32,091 nt of DNA from Vulcanimicrobiota bacterium (GTDB lineage: Bacteria; Vulcanimicrobiota; Vulcanimicrobiia; Vulcanimicrobiales; Vulcanimicrobiaceae): positions 1 to 32,091 of the forward strand of contig JAFAIW010000159.1 of assembly GCA_019236495.1 (NCBI GenBank), given 5' to 3'. The notes under the pieces were generated by a model. It ran no database searches. It saw only the letters and a list, made by a program, of their open reading frames with translations, and was not told the origin of the DNA. Made by a program: the position numbers and the translations under genes. Position 1 is the stretch's first letter, and every line of letters begins with the position of its first letter. This document shows positions 18,919 to 27,157 of the stretch, piece after piece.

Positions 18919-20017
18919 TTTCCGAGAGCGTTTGAGGTGCGTCCAAGTCCCAGTCCGCGCGCGTGACGTACAGCCGCCCCGCCTCCGGCTCCAGGATGTC
19001 GTCCGCGCGCAGATAGATCAAATTGTGCCGAAAAGGCTTTCGCTCGACGGGCTGGATTCGATTGGGAAGGAGCGGGTGCTCCGGCTCTTCCAAACCCCAG
19101 CCTGCCGCCGCCAGGGTCTCGTGGAAAGCCGGCGGCGACCCGGTGAAGTCCGCGAAAACGCAACCCGCACTCGCGAGGTCGCGGGAAGCTGCCGCCAGCG
19201 CGCGCAAACCGCTCTCCCGTCCTCGCTCGCCGGCGGGATGAAAAAAATCGACAATTCTTCCGACAAGCACCGTTTCGTCATCGAGTGCTCGCTCGATGCG
19301 AGTAGCGCAGAGCGCCGGTTCGCCGGCTTCGCCCGCGATGTAGACGCGATAGGCGTACGCCGGATGCTGCCGGTACCGATGCGCGATGAAATCCGGCGAA
19401 CGCCGGGCGCAATATGCCATCGCGGGGTAACGCGTCCAATCGGGGCGATATGCAGCGGGATCGTACGGGGTAACGCCGCCGGATTCGGCGGGACGGTGCC
19501 GCAACGTGTCGAGCCGAGCGCTGCGTGCCCCCGGCAGCAACAGATCGCGGACGCGCTGCGGATCGAAGACGACGAGCGAGCGCGGCAGCGCCGGGATGAG
19601 CGTGGCGCCTAACCGCTGCATGATGGCGGCGCTTTCGGGTTTCCAAGGACTGCCCAAGAGCAGAGGAAAGAGCGCTCGGGCTGCCGCCAGGAGGCGCAAT
19701 CCGGCTCCGTGCCGGTACGCCGCATCGACCATCCAGTGGCCGATCCACGCCGCCGTGACTTCGGCTTCTCCCCACTGCGTTGTAACCGGATGGTAGCCGA
19801 GCATCCCGGTCAGCCGGTCGCCGTCCCAAACGCTCAAGATATTCGCGCTATCGTCCTCGACGTCGAACGTCCAGTCGAACATGGGGCGTGCGCGCAGCGG
19901 TGTATCGGGACGGAGGTTTCTCGCGACGAACGCATCGAGTTTTTCCCACTCGCGCATCGGGAAACGGGTTCGAACGACCGGCCCTTCGCCCCGCGCGGCG
20001 GGAAGCGACGACGTCAC
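18890..20017 (-). CDS. GNAT-family N-acyltransferase-like protein
   Basis: LTGMLGYHPVTTQWGEAEVTAAWIGHWMVDAAYRHGAGLRLLAAARALFPLLLGSPWKPESAAIMQRLGA matches the GNAT core; ATGA overlap with the ACP gene. Confidence 0.75.
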   Translation of the reverse strand: MTSSLPAARGEGPVVRTRFPMREWEKLDAFVARNLRPDTPLRARPMFDWTFDVEDDSANILSVWDGDRLTGMLGYHPVTTQWGEAEVTAAWIGHWMVDAAYRHGAGLRLLAAARALFPLLLGSPWKPESAAIMQRLGATLIPALPRSLVVFDPQRVRDLLLPGARSARLDTLRHRPAESGGVTPYDPAAYRPDWTRYPAMAYCARRSPDFIAHRYRQHPAYAYRVYIAGEAGEPALCATRIERALDDETVLVGRIVDFFHPAGERGRESGLRALAAASRDLASAGCVFADFTGSPPAFHETLAAAGWGLEEPEHPLLPNRIQPVERKPFRHNLIYLRADDILEPEAGRLYVTRADWDLDAPQTLSEIESEPLVRR

Positions 20018-20253
20018 AATTCTGCGCCCTTTTCCCGTAGAATCGTTCGAATGACCCCGACGTTGACGAACTCCGCGATCTCGAGCAAGTCGAACGTTAC
20101 GCCGAAACGCTGCTCGAGCTCGGCGATCAAATTCACCATGCCGAAAGAATCCCAGCCTTGCACGTCATCGTGCGAGGAGCTTTCGGCGAGCGACCCCGGA
20201 TCGACCGAGAACACGTCGGCGATTGCGCGGTACAGTGGATCGTCGGCCGGCAT
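20014..20253 (-). CDS. Acyl carrier protein
   Basis: 79 aa; phosphopantetheine-site context VQGWDSFGMVNLIAELEQRFGVTFDLLEIAEFVNVGVI. Confidence 0.93.
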   Translation of the reverse strand: MPADDPLYRAIADVFSVDPGSLAESSSHDDVQGWDSFGMVNLIAELEQRFGVTFDLLEIAEFVNVGVIRTILREKGAEL

Positions 20254-20255
20254 CT

Positions 20256-20654
20256 TCAGATGGCGTGCGGGGTTACCGCGAGTTTCTTGACGGCAAGGAT
20301 CTCTTCAACGAGATCGCAGTCGCTCGACGTGCGAACCGCCAGCTCTTCGAGCGCGAAGCGGAATTCGCGGCCTGCGTCGAGGACGGCGTCGAAGAGCGCG
20401 CGGCGTCGCAGCGGATCTTCGGGGAGCATCTCGAGGGAGTAGAAGACGATCCCGTCGATCGAGGCCAAATCGCGTAGCGTTGCGTCCAGCATCATGTAGC
20501 AATCCGGCATATAGTACTCCGTATTGCTCAGCAAGAAAACCGCCCCCTGGCGCGCGCAGTAATCGCGAATGACGAGGTTCTGAACGCGCTGGGGAATGAG
20601 GCTACCGGCGATCTCGCGGCTGAAGATGTAGCCTCGCAAGCGGGCAGCGCTCAT
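20256..20654 (-). CDS. Sporadic carbohydrate cluster protein, LIC12192-like family
   Basis: LRGYIFSREIAGSLIPQRVQNLVIRDYCARQGAVFLLSNTEYYMPDCYMML...SIDGIVFYSLEMLP matches my recall of this family; co-located with a 2OG-Fe(II) oxygenase. Confidence 0.8.
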   Translation of the reverse strand: MSAARLRGYIFSREIAGSLIPQRVQNLVIRDYCARQGAVFLLSNTEYYMPDCYMMLDATLRDLASIDGIVFYSLEMLPEDPLRRRALFDAVLDAGREFRFALEELAVRTSSDCDLVEEILAVKKLAVTPHAI

Positions 20655-21466
20655 CGGATCGAGGGTTTCCGGTAACTATACCCGATTTTGGTCGCTGGGC
20701 GCGTCGTTATCGGAAGGAACGTTTCGCCGAGCGGCTTCGTGTCGTAAGGCGTCAACAGGGACTTGAAGCGCACGTTGATGCTCCAGCGAGCTTTCTCTTC
20801 GAGGTTCACTCGGTTACCGTGCGGCACGGTGTGCGAAAAAAGGACGACGTGACCGTAAGGAACTTCCAGCCAAACGACGCGATCGGCGATCGCGGCAAAA
20901 AAACCTTCAGCGTCGAGTGAAGCATAATGTGGGAAGTCGTCGTAGACGTCTTCGGCTTCGTGGCGCGGCAAGACGAACATCGAACGCGTGCGATAGCAGT
21001 CGACCAAAGGTAACCAACTCACGACCTCGTAAGGCGAATTTCCCGACCAGACGTCCGAGTGGACGGGGAGAACCGAGTCGGCATCGCGCGGGAGTTGGAT
21101 GCTCAAATTGCACGACCGTTGCATTGCCAGCTCGTTACCGGCGAGCCAGGCCAGGTGTTGTTTGACGAGCCGGTAGACCCCGATGCGCGTGCCGTCACCG
21201 CCGGCTGCGAGATGGCGAATCAGGGCCAGCCGAAAATCGTTCAAGCCGTCGACGGTGACGTGATGGTGAATGGAGTCGAAGAATTCGTCTCGGTCGACGT
21301 GCGCGCCGAGCAAGCGTAGCCCCTCGCGATAGATGCCGTCGCGCAACGCGTCCAGCGAGTCCCGATCCTCGACGGCAAAGATCACATAACCGTCTCGCAA
21401 GAATCGATCGATCGCCGCTTGCTCGTTCGGCTCGTAAAAGCTCACGTCTACGGTCTGCATCTCCAC
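20651..21466 (-). CDS. 2OG-Fe(II) oxygenase (sporadic carbohydrate cluster / PhyH-like)
   Basis: HxD in VLPVHSDVWSGNSPYEVVSWLPLVDCY, distal His in VVLFSHTVPHGNRVNLEEKARWSINVRFK; ATGA overlap with the LIC12192-like gene. Confidence 0.85.
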   Translation of the reverse strand: MEMQTVDVSFYEPNEQAAIDRFLRDGYVIFAVEDRDSLDALRDGIYREGLRLLGAHVDRDEFFDSIHHHVTVDGLNDFRLALIRHLAAGGDGTRIGVYRLVKQHLAWLAGNELAMQRSCNLSIQLPRDADSVLPVHSDVWSGNSPYEVVSWLPLVDCYRTRSMFVLPRHEAEDVYDDFPHYASLDAEGFFAAIADRVVWLEVPYGHVVLFSHTVPHGNRVNLEEKARWSINVRFKSLLTPYDTKPLGETFLPITTRPATKIGYSYRKPSIR

Positions 21467-21673
21467 GAAGAGCGTCGACCCCCGTTCGATGGAACTTTAG
21501 GAAGCCGAACACTCCATTGCAAACGACAGGTAAAGAGGACCTGCGAGGATACGGTGCTCCTCAAGGAAGGCGCCGCCAAAACCGAAGATTGGAAGGAGAC
21601 CGAGCGCTCCCCCAACGGGGGCGATTTTCGGGCGCCTTTTGCACGTGGCGGGCAGGTGTTGTTGAGGAATTCC
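21467..21673. promoter_or_regulatory. Divergent intergenic region, probable bidirectional promoter of two cluster operons
   Basis: About 207 nt between divergent starts (minus 21466, plus 21674), the largest intergenic gap in the cluster; SD-like GAGGAA at 21664 before ATG 21674. Confidence 0.5.
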
Positions 21674-23206
21674 ATGGTCGCGGGACCGCCGTCGAAAGTC
21701 CAATCGCTGGCAGAGCTCGCCCTAACGATCGAAAATCTCAAGCGGGAGGGACGAAAGGTCGTCCTATGTCACGGCGTTTTCGATTTGCTGCACATCGGAC
21801 ACATTCGCCATTTCAGCGAAGCGAAGGCATTGGGCGACGTGCTTGTGGTCACCTTAACCGAAGATCGGCACGTCAACAAAGGGCCTCATCGTCCGGCGTT
21901 CACGGAAGCGCTACGCGCGGAAGCGCTTGCCGCGCTGGGCATGGTCGACTACGTCGCCGTGTCGCGCTATCCCGATGCACAAGCCGTCATCTTGCAACTG
22001 CAACCCGACATTTACGCCAAAGGTCCCGACTACAAGGATGCCTCGGCAGACGTCACCGGAGGCATCGTCAAGGAGCGAGAGGCCATCGAGTCGGTCGGCG
22101 GGTCGATCGTGTTCACTGAAGACGTTACCTTCAGCTCGTCGGCGCTACTCAACCGGCATTGGCGAGCGTTCGACGACGGCGTCGAGCGGTATCTTCAGGA
22201 ATTCCGCTCCCGCTATTCCGCACGCGACGTGATCGAGCACGTCGAGCGGCTGAGCACGATGCGCGTTGCCGTCGTCGGCGAAGCGATTCTCGACGAATAC
22301 GTCTACTGCGACCAATTGGGCAAATCCGCGAAGGACCCGGTCTTGGCGATGCGATTCGAATCGGCGGAGGTGTTCGCCGGCGGCGCGCTTGCCGTTGCGA
22401 ATCATCTTGCGGGCTTCTGCCGCTCGGTCGAGCTCGTGAGCTACCTGGGAGCGAACGGCGATCCCCACGAGAATCTCATACGAAGCAGTTTAAAGCCCAA
22501 CGTCCGCCCCAACTTCATCTACAAGAAAAACTCGCCGACGATCCTGAAGCGACGTTATATCGAGCGAGTTCTTTTTACGAAGCTCTTCGAGCTGTACATG
22601 ATCAACGACGAGCCGATTTCCGAGGAGGAAGAGGGCGTCCTGGGATCGTTACTCGACGCGCGTTTGGAAAATGCGGATCTCGTGGTGGCGGCAGATTTCG
22701 GACACGGACTCATTACGCCTCGCATCGTCGCGCAGCTGGCGAGCAGCGACCGGTTTCTGGCCGTAAACACGCAGGTCAACGCCGCGAACATCCGGTTTCA
22801 CGCGATCTCGAACTATCGCCGGGCGGACTACGTCTGCATCAACGAAGGCGAGCTTCGATTGGATGCACGCAACCGTACCGCGGCGGTGGACCATTTGATC
22901 GGCGGATTGAACGAGAAGCTCAATTGCAGTCGCTTTCTGGTGACGCGCGGCAAGAGTGGGGTGAGTTACTTTGAGAGCGGGCGCCAGGTCGACAGCCCGT
23001 CGTTTGCGCACAACGTCGTGGACCGCATCGGGGCGGGAGACGCCGTGTTGGCGATCACGTCGGCTTGCGCGGCAGCGGGGACCCCGCCCGAAATTCTGGC
23101 GTTTCTCGCGAACGTGATCGGCGCGCTCAAGGTGGAGATCATGGGCAATCGTTCTTCGGTCGACCGCGTCTCCACGATCAAGTTCATCGAATCACTGTTG
23201 AAATAG
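21674..23206 (+). CDS. Bifunctional nucleotidyltransferase (N-term) / PfkB sugar kinase (C-term), HldE-related
   Basis: KVVLCHGVFDLLHIGHIRHFSEAKALGDVLVV (HxGH cytidylyltransferase-like), then PfkB FAGGALAVANHLAGF and VVDRIGAGDAVLAI. Confidence 0.93.
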   Translation: MVAGPPSKVQSLAELALTIENLKREGRKVVLCHGVFDLLHIGHIRHFSEAKALGDVLVVTLTEDRHVNKGPHRPAFTEALRAEALAALGMVDYVAVSRYPDAQAVILQLQPDIYAKGPDYKDASADVTGGIVKEREAIESVGGSIVFTEDVTFSSSALLNRHWRAFDDGVERYLQEFRSRYSARDVIEHVERLSTMRVAVVGEAILDEYVYCDQLGKSAKDPVLAMRFESAEVFAGGALAVANHLAGFCRSVELVSYLGANGDPHENLIRSSLKPNVRPNFIYKKNSPTILKRRYIERVLFTKLFELYMINDEPISEEEEGVLGSLLDARLENADLVVAADFGHGLITPRIVAQLASSDRFLAVNTQVNAANIRFHAISNYRRADYVCINEGELRLDARNRTAAVDHLIGGLNEKLNCSRFLVTRGKSGVSYFESGRQVDSPSFAHNVVDRIGAGDAVLAITSACAAAGTPPEILAFLANVIGALKVEIMGNRSSVDRVSTIKFIESLLK

Positions 23207-23207
23207 C

Positions 23208-23804
23208 ATGGTCATCGGTATCGATTTCGACAACACGATCGTCAACTACGACGGACTTTTTTCGAAGGTCGCGGCCGAGGTGGGGCTCGTGCCCGTCACC
23301 TTTCGAGGAAGCAAGACGGAAATCCGCGACCATCTGCGCGCGCACGGCGCGGGCGACGACGACTGGCAACGCGTTCAAGCGGAAGTCTACGGACGCCGAA
23401 TCGAAGCCGCGCCGCCCTTCGAGGGAATCCGGGAATTCCTGGAGCAGTGTCGGATGCGATCGATCCCGACGCACATCGTGAGCCATAAGTCGACTCACGC
23501 GCCGTTGGATCCTCTGCGCACCGACCTGCGCGCCGCGGCTGCGAAGTGGCTCCAACGTCACGACGTGCGCGTGGAAAGCGTGCATTTCGAGGGATCGCGA
23601 GCCGCGAAACTCGCGCGTATCGCGTCGCTCGGCTGCACGCATTTCGTCGACGATCTCGAAGAGATTTTTCTCGAGCCGGCGTTTCCGGACGGCGTAGAAC
23701 GGTGGTTGTTTGCCCCGGCTCATTCGAGTCGCGGCTCCGGATGCCGAACGGTGCAAAGTTGGCGAGACCTGGCGGATGAACTCTTTGGCGTTCGCGCGCG
23801 TTGA
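23208..23804 (+). CDS. HAD-superfamily hydrolase-like protein
   Basis: MVIGIDFDNTIVNYDGLF (motif I), THIVSHKS (motif II), GCTHFVDDLEEIF (motif IV). Confidence 0.85.
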   Translation: MVIGIDFDNTIVNYDGLFSKVAAEVGLVPVTFRGSKTEIRDHLRAHGAGDDDWQRVQAEVYGRRIEAAPPFEGIREFLEQCRMRSIPTHIVSHKSTHAPLDPLRTDLRAAAAKWLQRHDVRVESVHFEGSRAAKLARIASLGCTHFVDDLEEIFLEPAFPDGVERWLFAPAHSSRGSGCRTVQSWRDLADELFGVRAR

Positions 23805-24741
23805 CGTTCCGCGAAAGGGCGGAAACAACCGCCTTTCGTGCATTCAGGCCGGGGCCGGTCGCGTTGCAGAAAAACGCTACGACGCTTCGAGTGCCGACGG
23901 CCTCGAACGGCTCGAGCGTGAGGCTTGCGCGCTCGAGTTTCTCGGTACGCTGGGCGTTCGTAACGTTCCGCAGCTCGTCAGCGTCGATCGCGAGAATCGC
24001 GTCCTCTGCATGGAATGGATCGAAGGTGGTCCTGCGGACTCCATAACTGACGAAGATATCTCGACGGCGCTCTCGCTTGCTGCGACCCTGCATGCAGCCC
24101 GAACGAACGCCGGCGCACACCGGTTGCCGCTCGCTCGCGAAGCCTGTCTTTCGCTCGAGGCGCTGTGCGAGCAAGTGCGCGCGCGCCTGACGCGGCTGCG
24201 CGCCGCCGGCGAGGGCGACCTCGAGCTCCTGCTCGACCGGGCGGCGCGTGCATTCGCACGGGCGGAGAGCGACGCGCGTTCTGCTCCTCTCCGCGAGACG
24301 CTTTCGCATGAAGAAGCGACGCTGTCGCCTTCCGATTTCGGCTTTCACAACGCCCTGCGTACGGCCGACGGCCGCTTGACCTTCATCGACTTCGAATACT
24401 TCGGCTGGGACGATCCCGTGAAGCTGACCGCCGACTTTCTGCTCCATCCCGGAATGGCGCTCTCGCCGGAGCAGAAGCGGGCGTTTGCCCGTGGTGCGGA
24501 AACGATCTACGGGGGCGATGCGCAATTTCGCGCGCGGCTGGTCGCGCACTTCGATCTCTACGCGCTGCGCTGGGCTGCGATCGTTCTCAACGAGTTTCTT
24601 CCCGAAGGGCGAGCGCGCCGTACGTTTGCCGGCGGCGAGCGCGATTGGGAGGCGACGAAACACACGCAGCTCGCGAAAGCGCAACGCTTGCTCGACGAGC
24701 TCGAAAGCGGTGCGGTGCACGAGAGTCTTGCCGATGGATGA
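23776..24741 (+). CDS. APH/choline-kinase-like phosphotransferase
   Basis: EREACALEFLGTLGVRNVPQLVSVDRENRVLCMEWIEGG and LSPSDFGFHNALRTADGRLTFIDFEYFGWDDPVKLTADFLLHP; ATG 23776 overlaps the HAD gene by 29 nt. Confidence 0.87.
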   Translation: MNSLAFARVDVPRKGGNNRLSCIQAGAGRVAEKRYDASSADGLERLEREACALEFLGTLGVRNVPQLVSVDRENRVLCMEWIEGGPADSITDEDISTALSLAATLHAARTNAGAHRLPLAREACLSLEALCEQVRARLTRLRAAGEGDLELLLDRAARAFARAESDARSAPLRETLSHEEATLSPSDFGFHNALRTADGRLTFIDFEYFGWDDPVKLTADFLLHPGMALSPEQKRAFARGAETIYGGDAQFRARLVAHFDLYALRWAAIVLNEFLPEGRARRTFAGGERDWEATKHTQLAKAQRLLDELESGAVHESLADG

Positions 24742-25534
24742 ACGATCGCGCTACCTCAGGCGGCTCACCTTCGATGCGCTCGAAGGTGGAAAGCGCGGAC
24801 ACGTCGGCGCGACGCTTTCGCTCATCGAGATTTTTCGCGTTCTTTACGACGACGTACTGAGCGTTCGACCGGACCAGCCGCAGTGGCCGGACCGCGATCG
24901 CTGCATCCTCAGCAAGGGTCACGGTTGCCTGGCCCTCTATGCGGTGCTTGCCGACAAGGGGTTCTTCCCGATGGAGGAGCTCGTGCGGCAATGCTCTCCG
25001 GGCGCGCTGCTGGGCGGGCACCCCGAAACGCACATCCCGGGCGTCGAAGCGTCGACGGGCGCGCTCGGTCACGGGCTTCCGATCGGCGTGGGCATGGCGG
25101 TGGCGGCGCGCATGCAGGGACGCTCTCACCGCGTGTTCGTCGTGATGGGCGACGGCGAGCTGGACGAGGGTTCGGTGTGGGAAGCGGCGCTCTCGGCAAG
25201 CAAGCACGCCTTGGACAATTTGATCGCCGTGATCGACTACAACAAATTGCAATCCTATGGGCCGGTGAGCGAAGTCCTGCCGCTCGAACCGCTTGCCGAC
25301 AAGTTACGCGCCTTCGGCTTTGAAGTTCGCGAAGCCGACGGTCACGATGTCGCCGCGTTGCGAACGGCCTTTGCGGATCTTCCAGCCGCAGTGGGAAAGC
25401 CCACGGCGCTGATCGCCCATACGGTGAAGGGCAAGGGCATCGATTTTGCCGAGCACAACGCCGCGTGGCACCACAAAGCGAAAATCGACGCCGCGGCGGT
25501 AGACGAATTGCGTGCCGCCCTGGAGCGCGCCTGA
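24734..25534 (+). CDS. Transketolase, N-terminal (TPP-binding) subunit
   Basis: DRCILSKGHGCLALYAVLADKGFF, VEASTGALGHGLPIGVGMA, VMGDGELDEGSVWEAALSASKHALDNLIAVIDYNKLQSYG. Confidence 0.96.
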   Translation: MDERSRYLRRLTFDALEGGKRGHVGATLSLIEIFRVLYDDVLSVRPDQPQWPDRDRCILSKGHGCLALYAVLADKGFFPMEELVRQCSPGALLGGHPETHIPGVEASTGALGHGLPIGVGMAVAARMQGRSHRVFVVMGDGELDEGSVWEAALSASKHALDNLIAVIDYNKLQSYGPVSEVLPLEPLADKLRAFGFEVREADGHDVAALRTAFADLPAAVGKPTALIAHTVKGKGIDFAEHNAAWHHKAKIDAAAVDELRAALERA

Positions 25535-26481
25535 TGCGGCAAGTTGCCGTCAACGCCGTCTACGAACTGGCAAAACGCGACCCGCGCGTGGTCTTCATCG
25601 GTTCCGATCTCGGGCCCGGTGTGCTCGAAAAGATGAAGACCGAAATGCCCGAGCGATTTTTTATGGAGGGCGTCTCCGAAGCACACGTGATTGGAATGGC
25701 GGCCGGGCTTGCGATGGAGGGATACGTTCCTTACATCAACACGATCGCGACCTTCCTTACGCGACGCTGCTACGAGCAGATTGCCATCGACGTCTGTTTG
25801 CACCGTCTTCCGGTGCGACTGATTGCGAGCGGCGGCGGCGTCGTCTACGCTCCCCTCGGACCGACGCACATGGCGACCGACGATCTCGCGCTGATGCGCT
25901 CTCTTCCGCATATGACCGCGGTCGCTCCGGTGGACGCGGACGAGATGCGGCGTCTGATGGACGCCTCGCTCGCATACGACGGCCCCCTCTACATTCGGCT
26001 GGCAAAAGGCGGCGATCCGATCGTTTCTCGAGGTGACGTGCCGTTTAACATCGGCGAGGCGATTCGCATGCGCGGCGGCGACGATGTTCTTATGGTTAGC
26101 ACGGGCGTGATGACGACGCGTGCACTGGAAGCCGCAAAGCTGCTGGAGAATGCCTCGATTTCGGCGTGCGTGCTGCACGCGCACACGTTGAAACCGTTCG
26201 ACGAGGAAGCAGTGCTCACGCTGGCGGCCGGCAGACAGCTCGTCGTTACCGTCGAGGAGCACAGCGCGATCGGTGGACTCGGGAGCGCGGTCTGCGACCT
26301 GTTGGCGCAGAGCGCCCTGGCGGTTCCCGTCCTCAAGCTCGCGTTGGCCGACGGCTTTTCCCACGAGTACGGATCGCAGGATCACATTCTGGAGGTTGCT
26401 CGCCTGACGCCGCCGCATATCGCCGAGCGCGTTTCCGACGCGCTGCGCGCAGCGCACCGCCGCGTTCGTGCGGTGCTGTAG
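25534..26481 (+). CDS. Transketolase, C-terminal (pyrimidine-binding) subunit
   Basis: VVFIGSDLGPGVLEKMKTEMPERFFMEGVSEAHVIGMAAGLAMEGYVPYINTIATFLTRRCYEQI; TGATG coupling with the N-subunit. Confidence 0.96.
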   Translation: MRQVAVNAVYELAKRDPRVVFIGSDLGPGVLEKMKTEMPERFFMEGVSEAHVIGMAAGLAMEGYVPYINTIATFLTRRCYEQIAIDVCLHRLPVRLIASGGGVVYAPLGPTHMATDDLALMRSLPHMTAVAPVDADEMRRLMDASLAYDGPLYIRLAKGGDPIVSRGDVPFNIGEAIRMRGGDDVLMVSTGVMTTRALEAAKLLENASISACVLHAHTLKPFDEEAVLTLAAGRQLVVTVEEHSAIGGLGSAVCDLLAQSALAVPVLKLALADGFSHEYGSQDHILEVARLTPPHIAERVSDALRAAHRRVRAVL

Positions 26482-26491
26482 AACGGAGACC

Positions 26492-27157
26492 ATGCCGGAG
26501 ATCGATTTTATCGGCGAAGTGCACAACCGCACCAAGCGCAACTACGTCCAACGCGTGATCGACTATGACAAAGCCGAGTGCGCAGCCGTCGCCAAGCAAT
26601 ATGCTTTTGACTATTGGGATGGCGACCGGCGGTACGGATACGGCGGCTACAACTATGACGGCCGCTGGCGCGGCGTCGCGGAGCGAATGGCCCGGCACTA
26701 CGGCCTCAAACCCGGTGACCGGATTCTCGACGTCGGATGCGGCAAGGGTTATTTGCTCTACGAGTTCGCGCAAGTCGTTCCCGGCATCGAAATCGCGGGT
26801 GCCGACGTCTCGGCGTATGCGGTGGAACATGCGAAGGAAGAGGTCAAGGACGCCTTGACGGTGGCAAACGCCACGCAGCTTCCCTATCCCGACAAGAGCT
26901 TCGACTTCATCGTATCGCTCGGCGCGTTGCATTGCTTGCCGTTTTCGGGACTTTTTGAAGCGATCGCGGAGATCGAGCGCGTCGGCAAGAACGATCGCAA
27001 GTATCTCATGGTTGAATCGTTCCGTGACGAGCGGGAAAAGGCGAACCTCCTGTACTGGCAGCTCACCTGCGACAGCTTCCACTCCGCCGACGAATGGCCG
27101 CGCGTGCTCGCGAGCGCCGGCTATCACGGCGATTACGGATTCATTTTTTTCACTTGA
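26492..27157 (+). CDS. Class I SAM-dependent methyltransferase
   Basis: YGYGGYNYDGRWRGVAERMARHYGLKPGDRILDVGCGKGYLLYEFAQ. Confidence 0.93.
   Translation: MPEIDFIGEVHNRTKRNYVQRVIDYDKAECAAVAKQYAFDYWDGDRRYGYGGYNYDGRWRGVAERMARHYGLKPGDRILDVGCGKGYLLYEFAQVVPGIEIAGADVSAYAVEHAKEEVKDALTVANATQLPYPDKSFDFIVSLGALHCLPFSGLFEAIAEIERVGKNDRKYLMVESFRDEREKANLLYWQLTCDSFHSADEWPRVLASAGYHGDYGFIFFT

Noticed and set aside
21605-21640. C5/G5 hairpin in the divergent gap as an intrinsic terminator
   Set aside because: Only 5 bp with a 3-nt loop and no proper U-tract; not called as a terminator.
23296-24720. 474-aa minus-strand ORF antisense to HAD/APH genes
   Set aside because: Shadow ORF; low-complexity Arg-rich translation, sense genes have clear family motifs.
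24734-26481. Possible frameshift splitting one transketolase gene
   Set aside because: Both halves are complete with their own starts and TGATG coupling; split transketolases are a known arrangement.
25342-26541. 399-aa minus-strand ORF antisense to transketolase
   Set aside because: Opposite unambiguous transketolase subunits; no motif in the antisense product.
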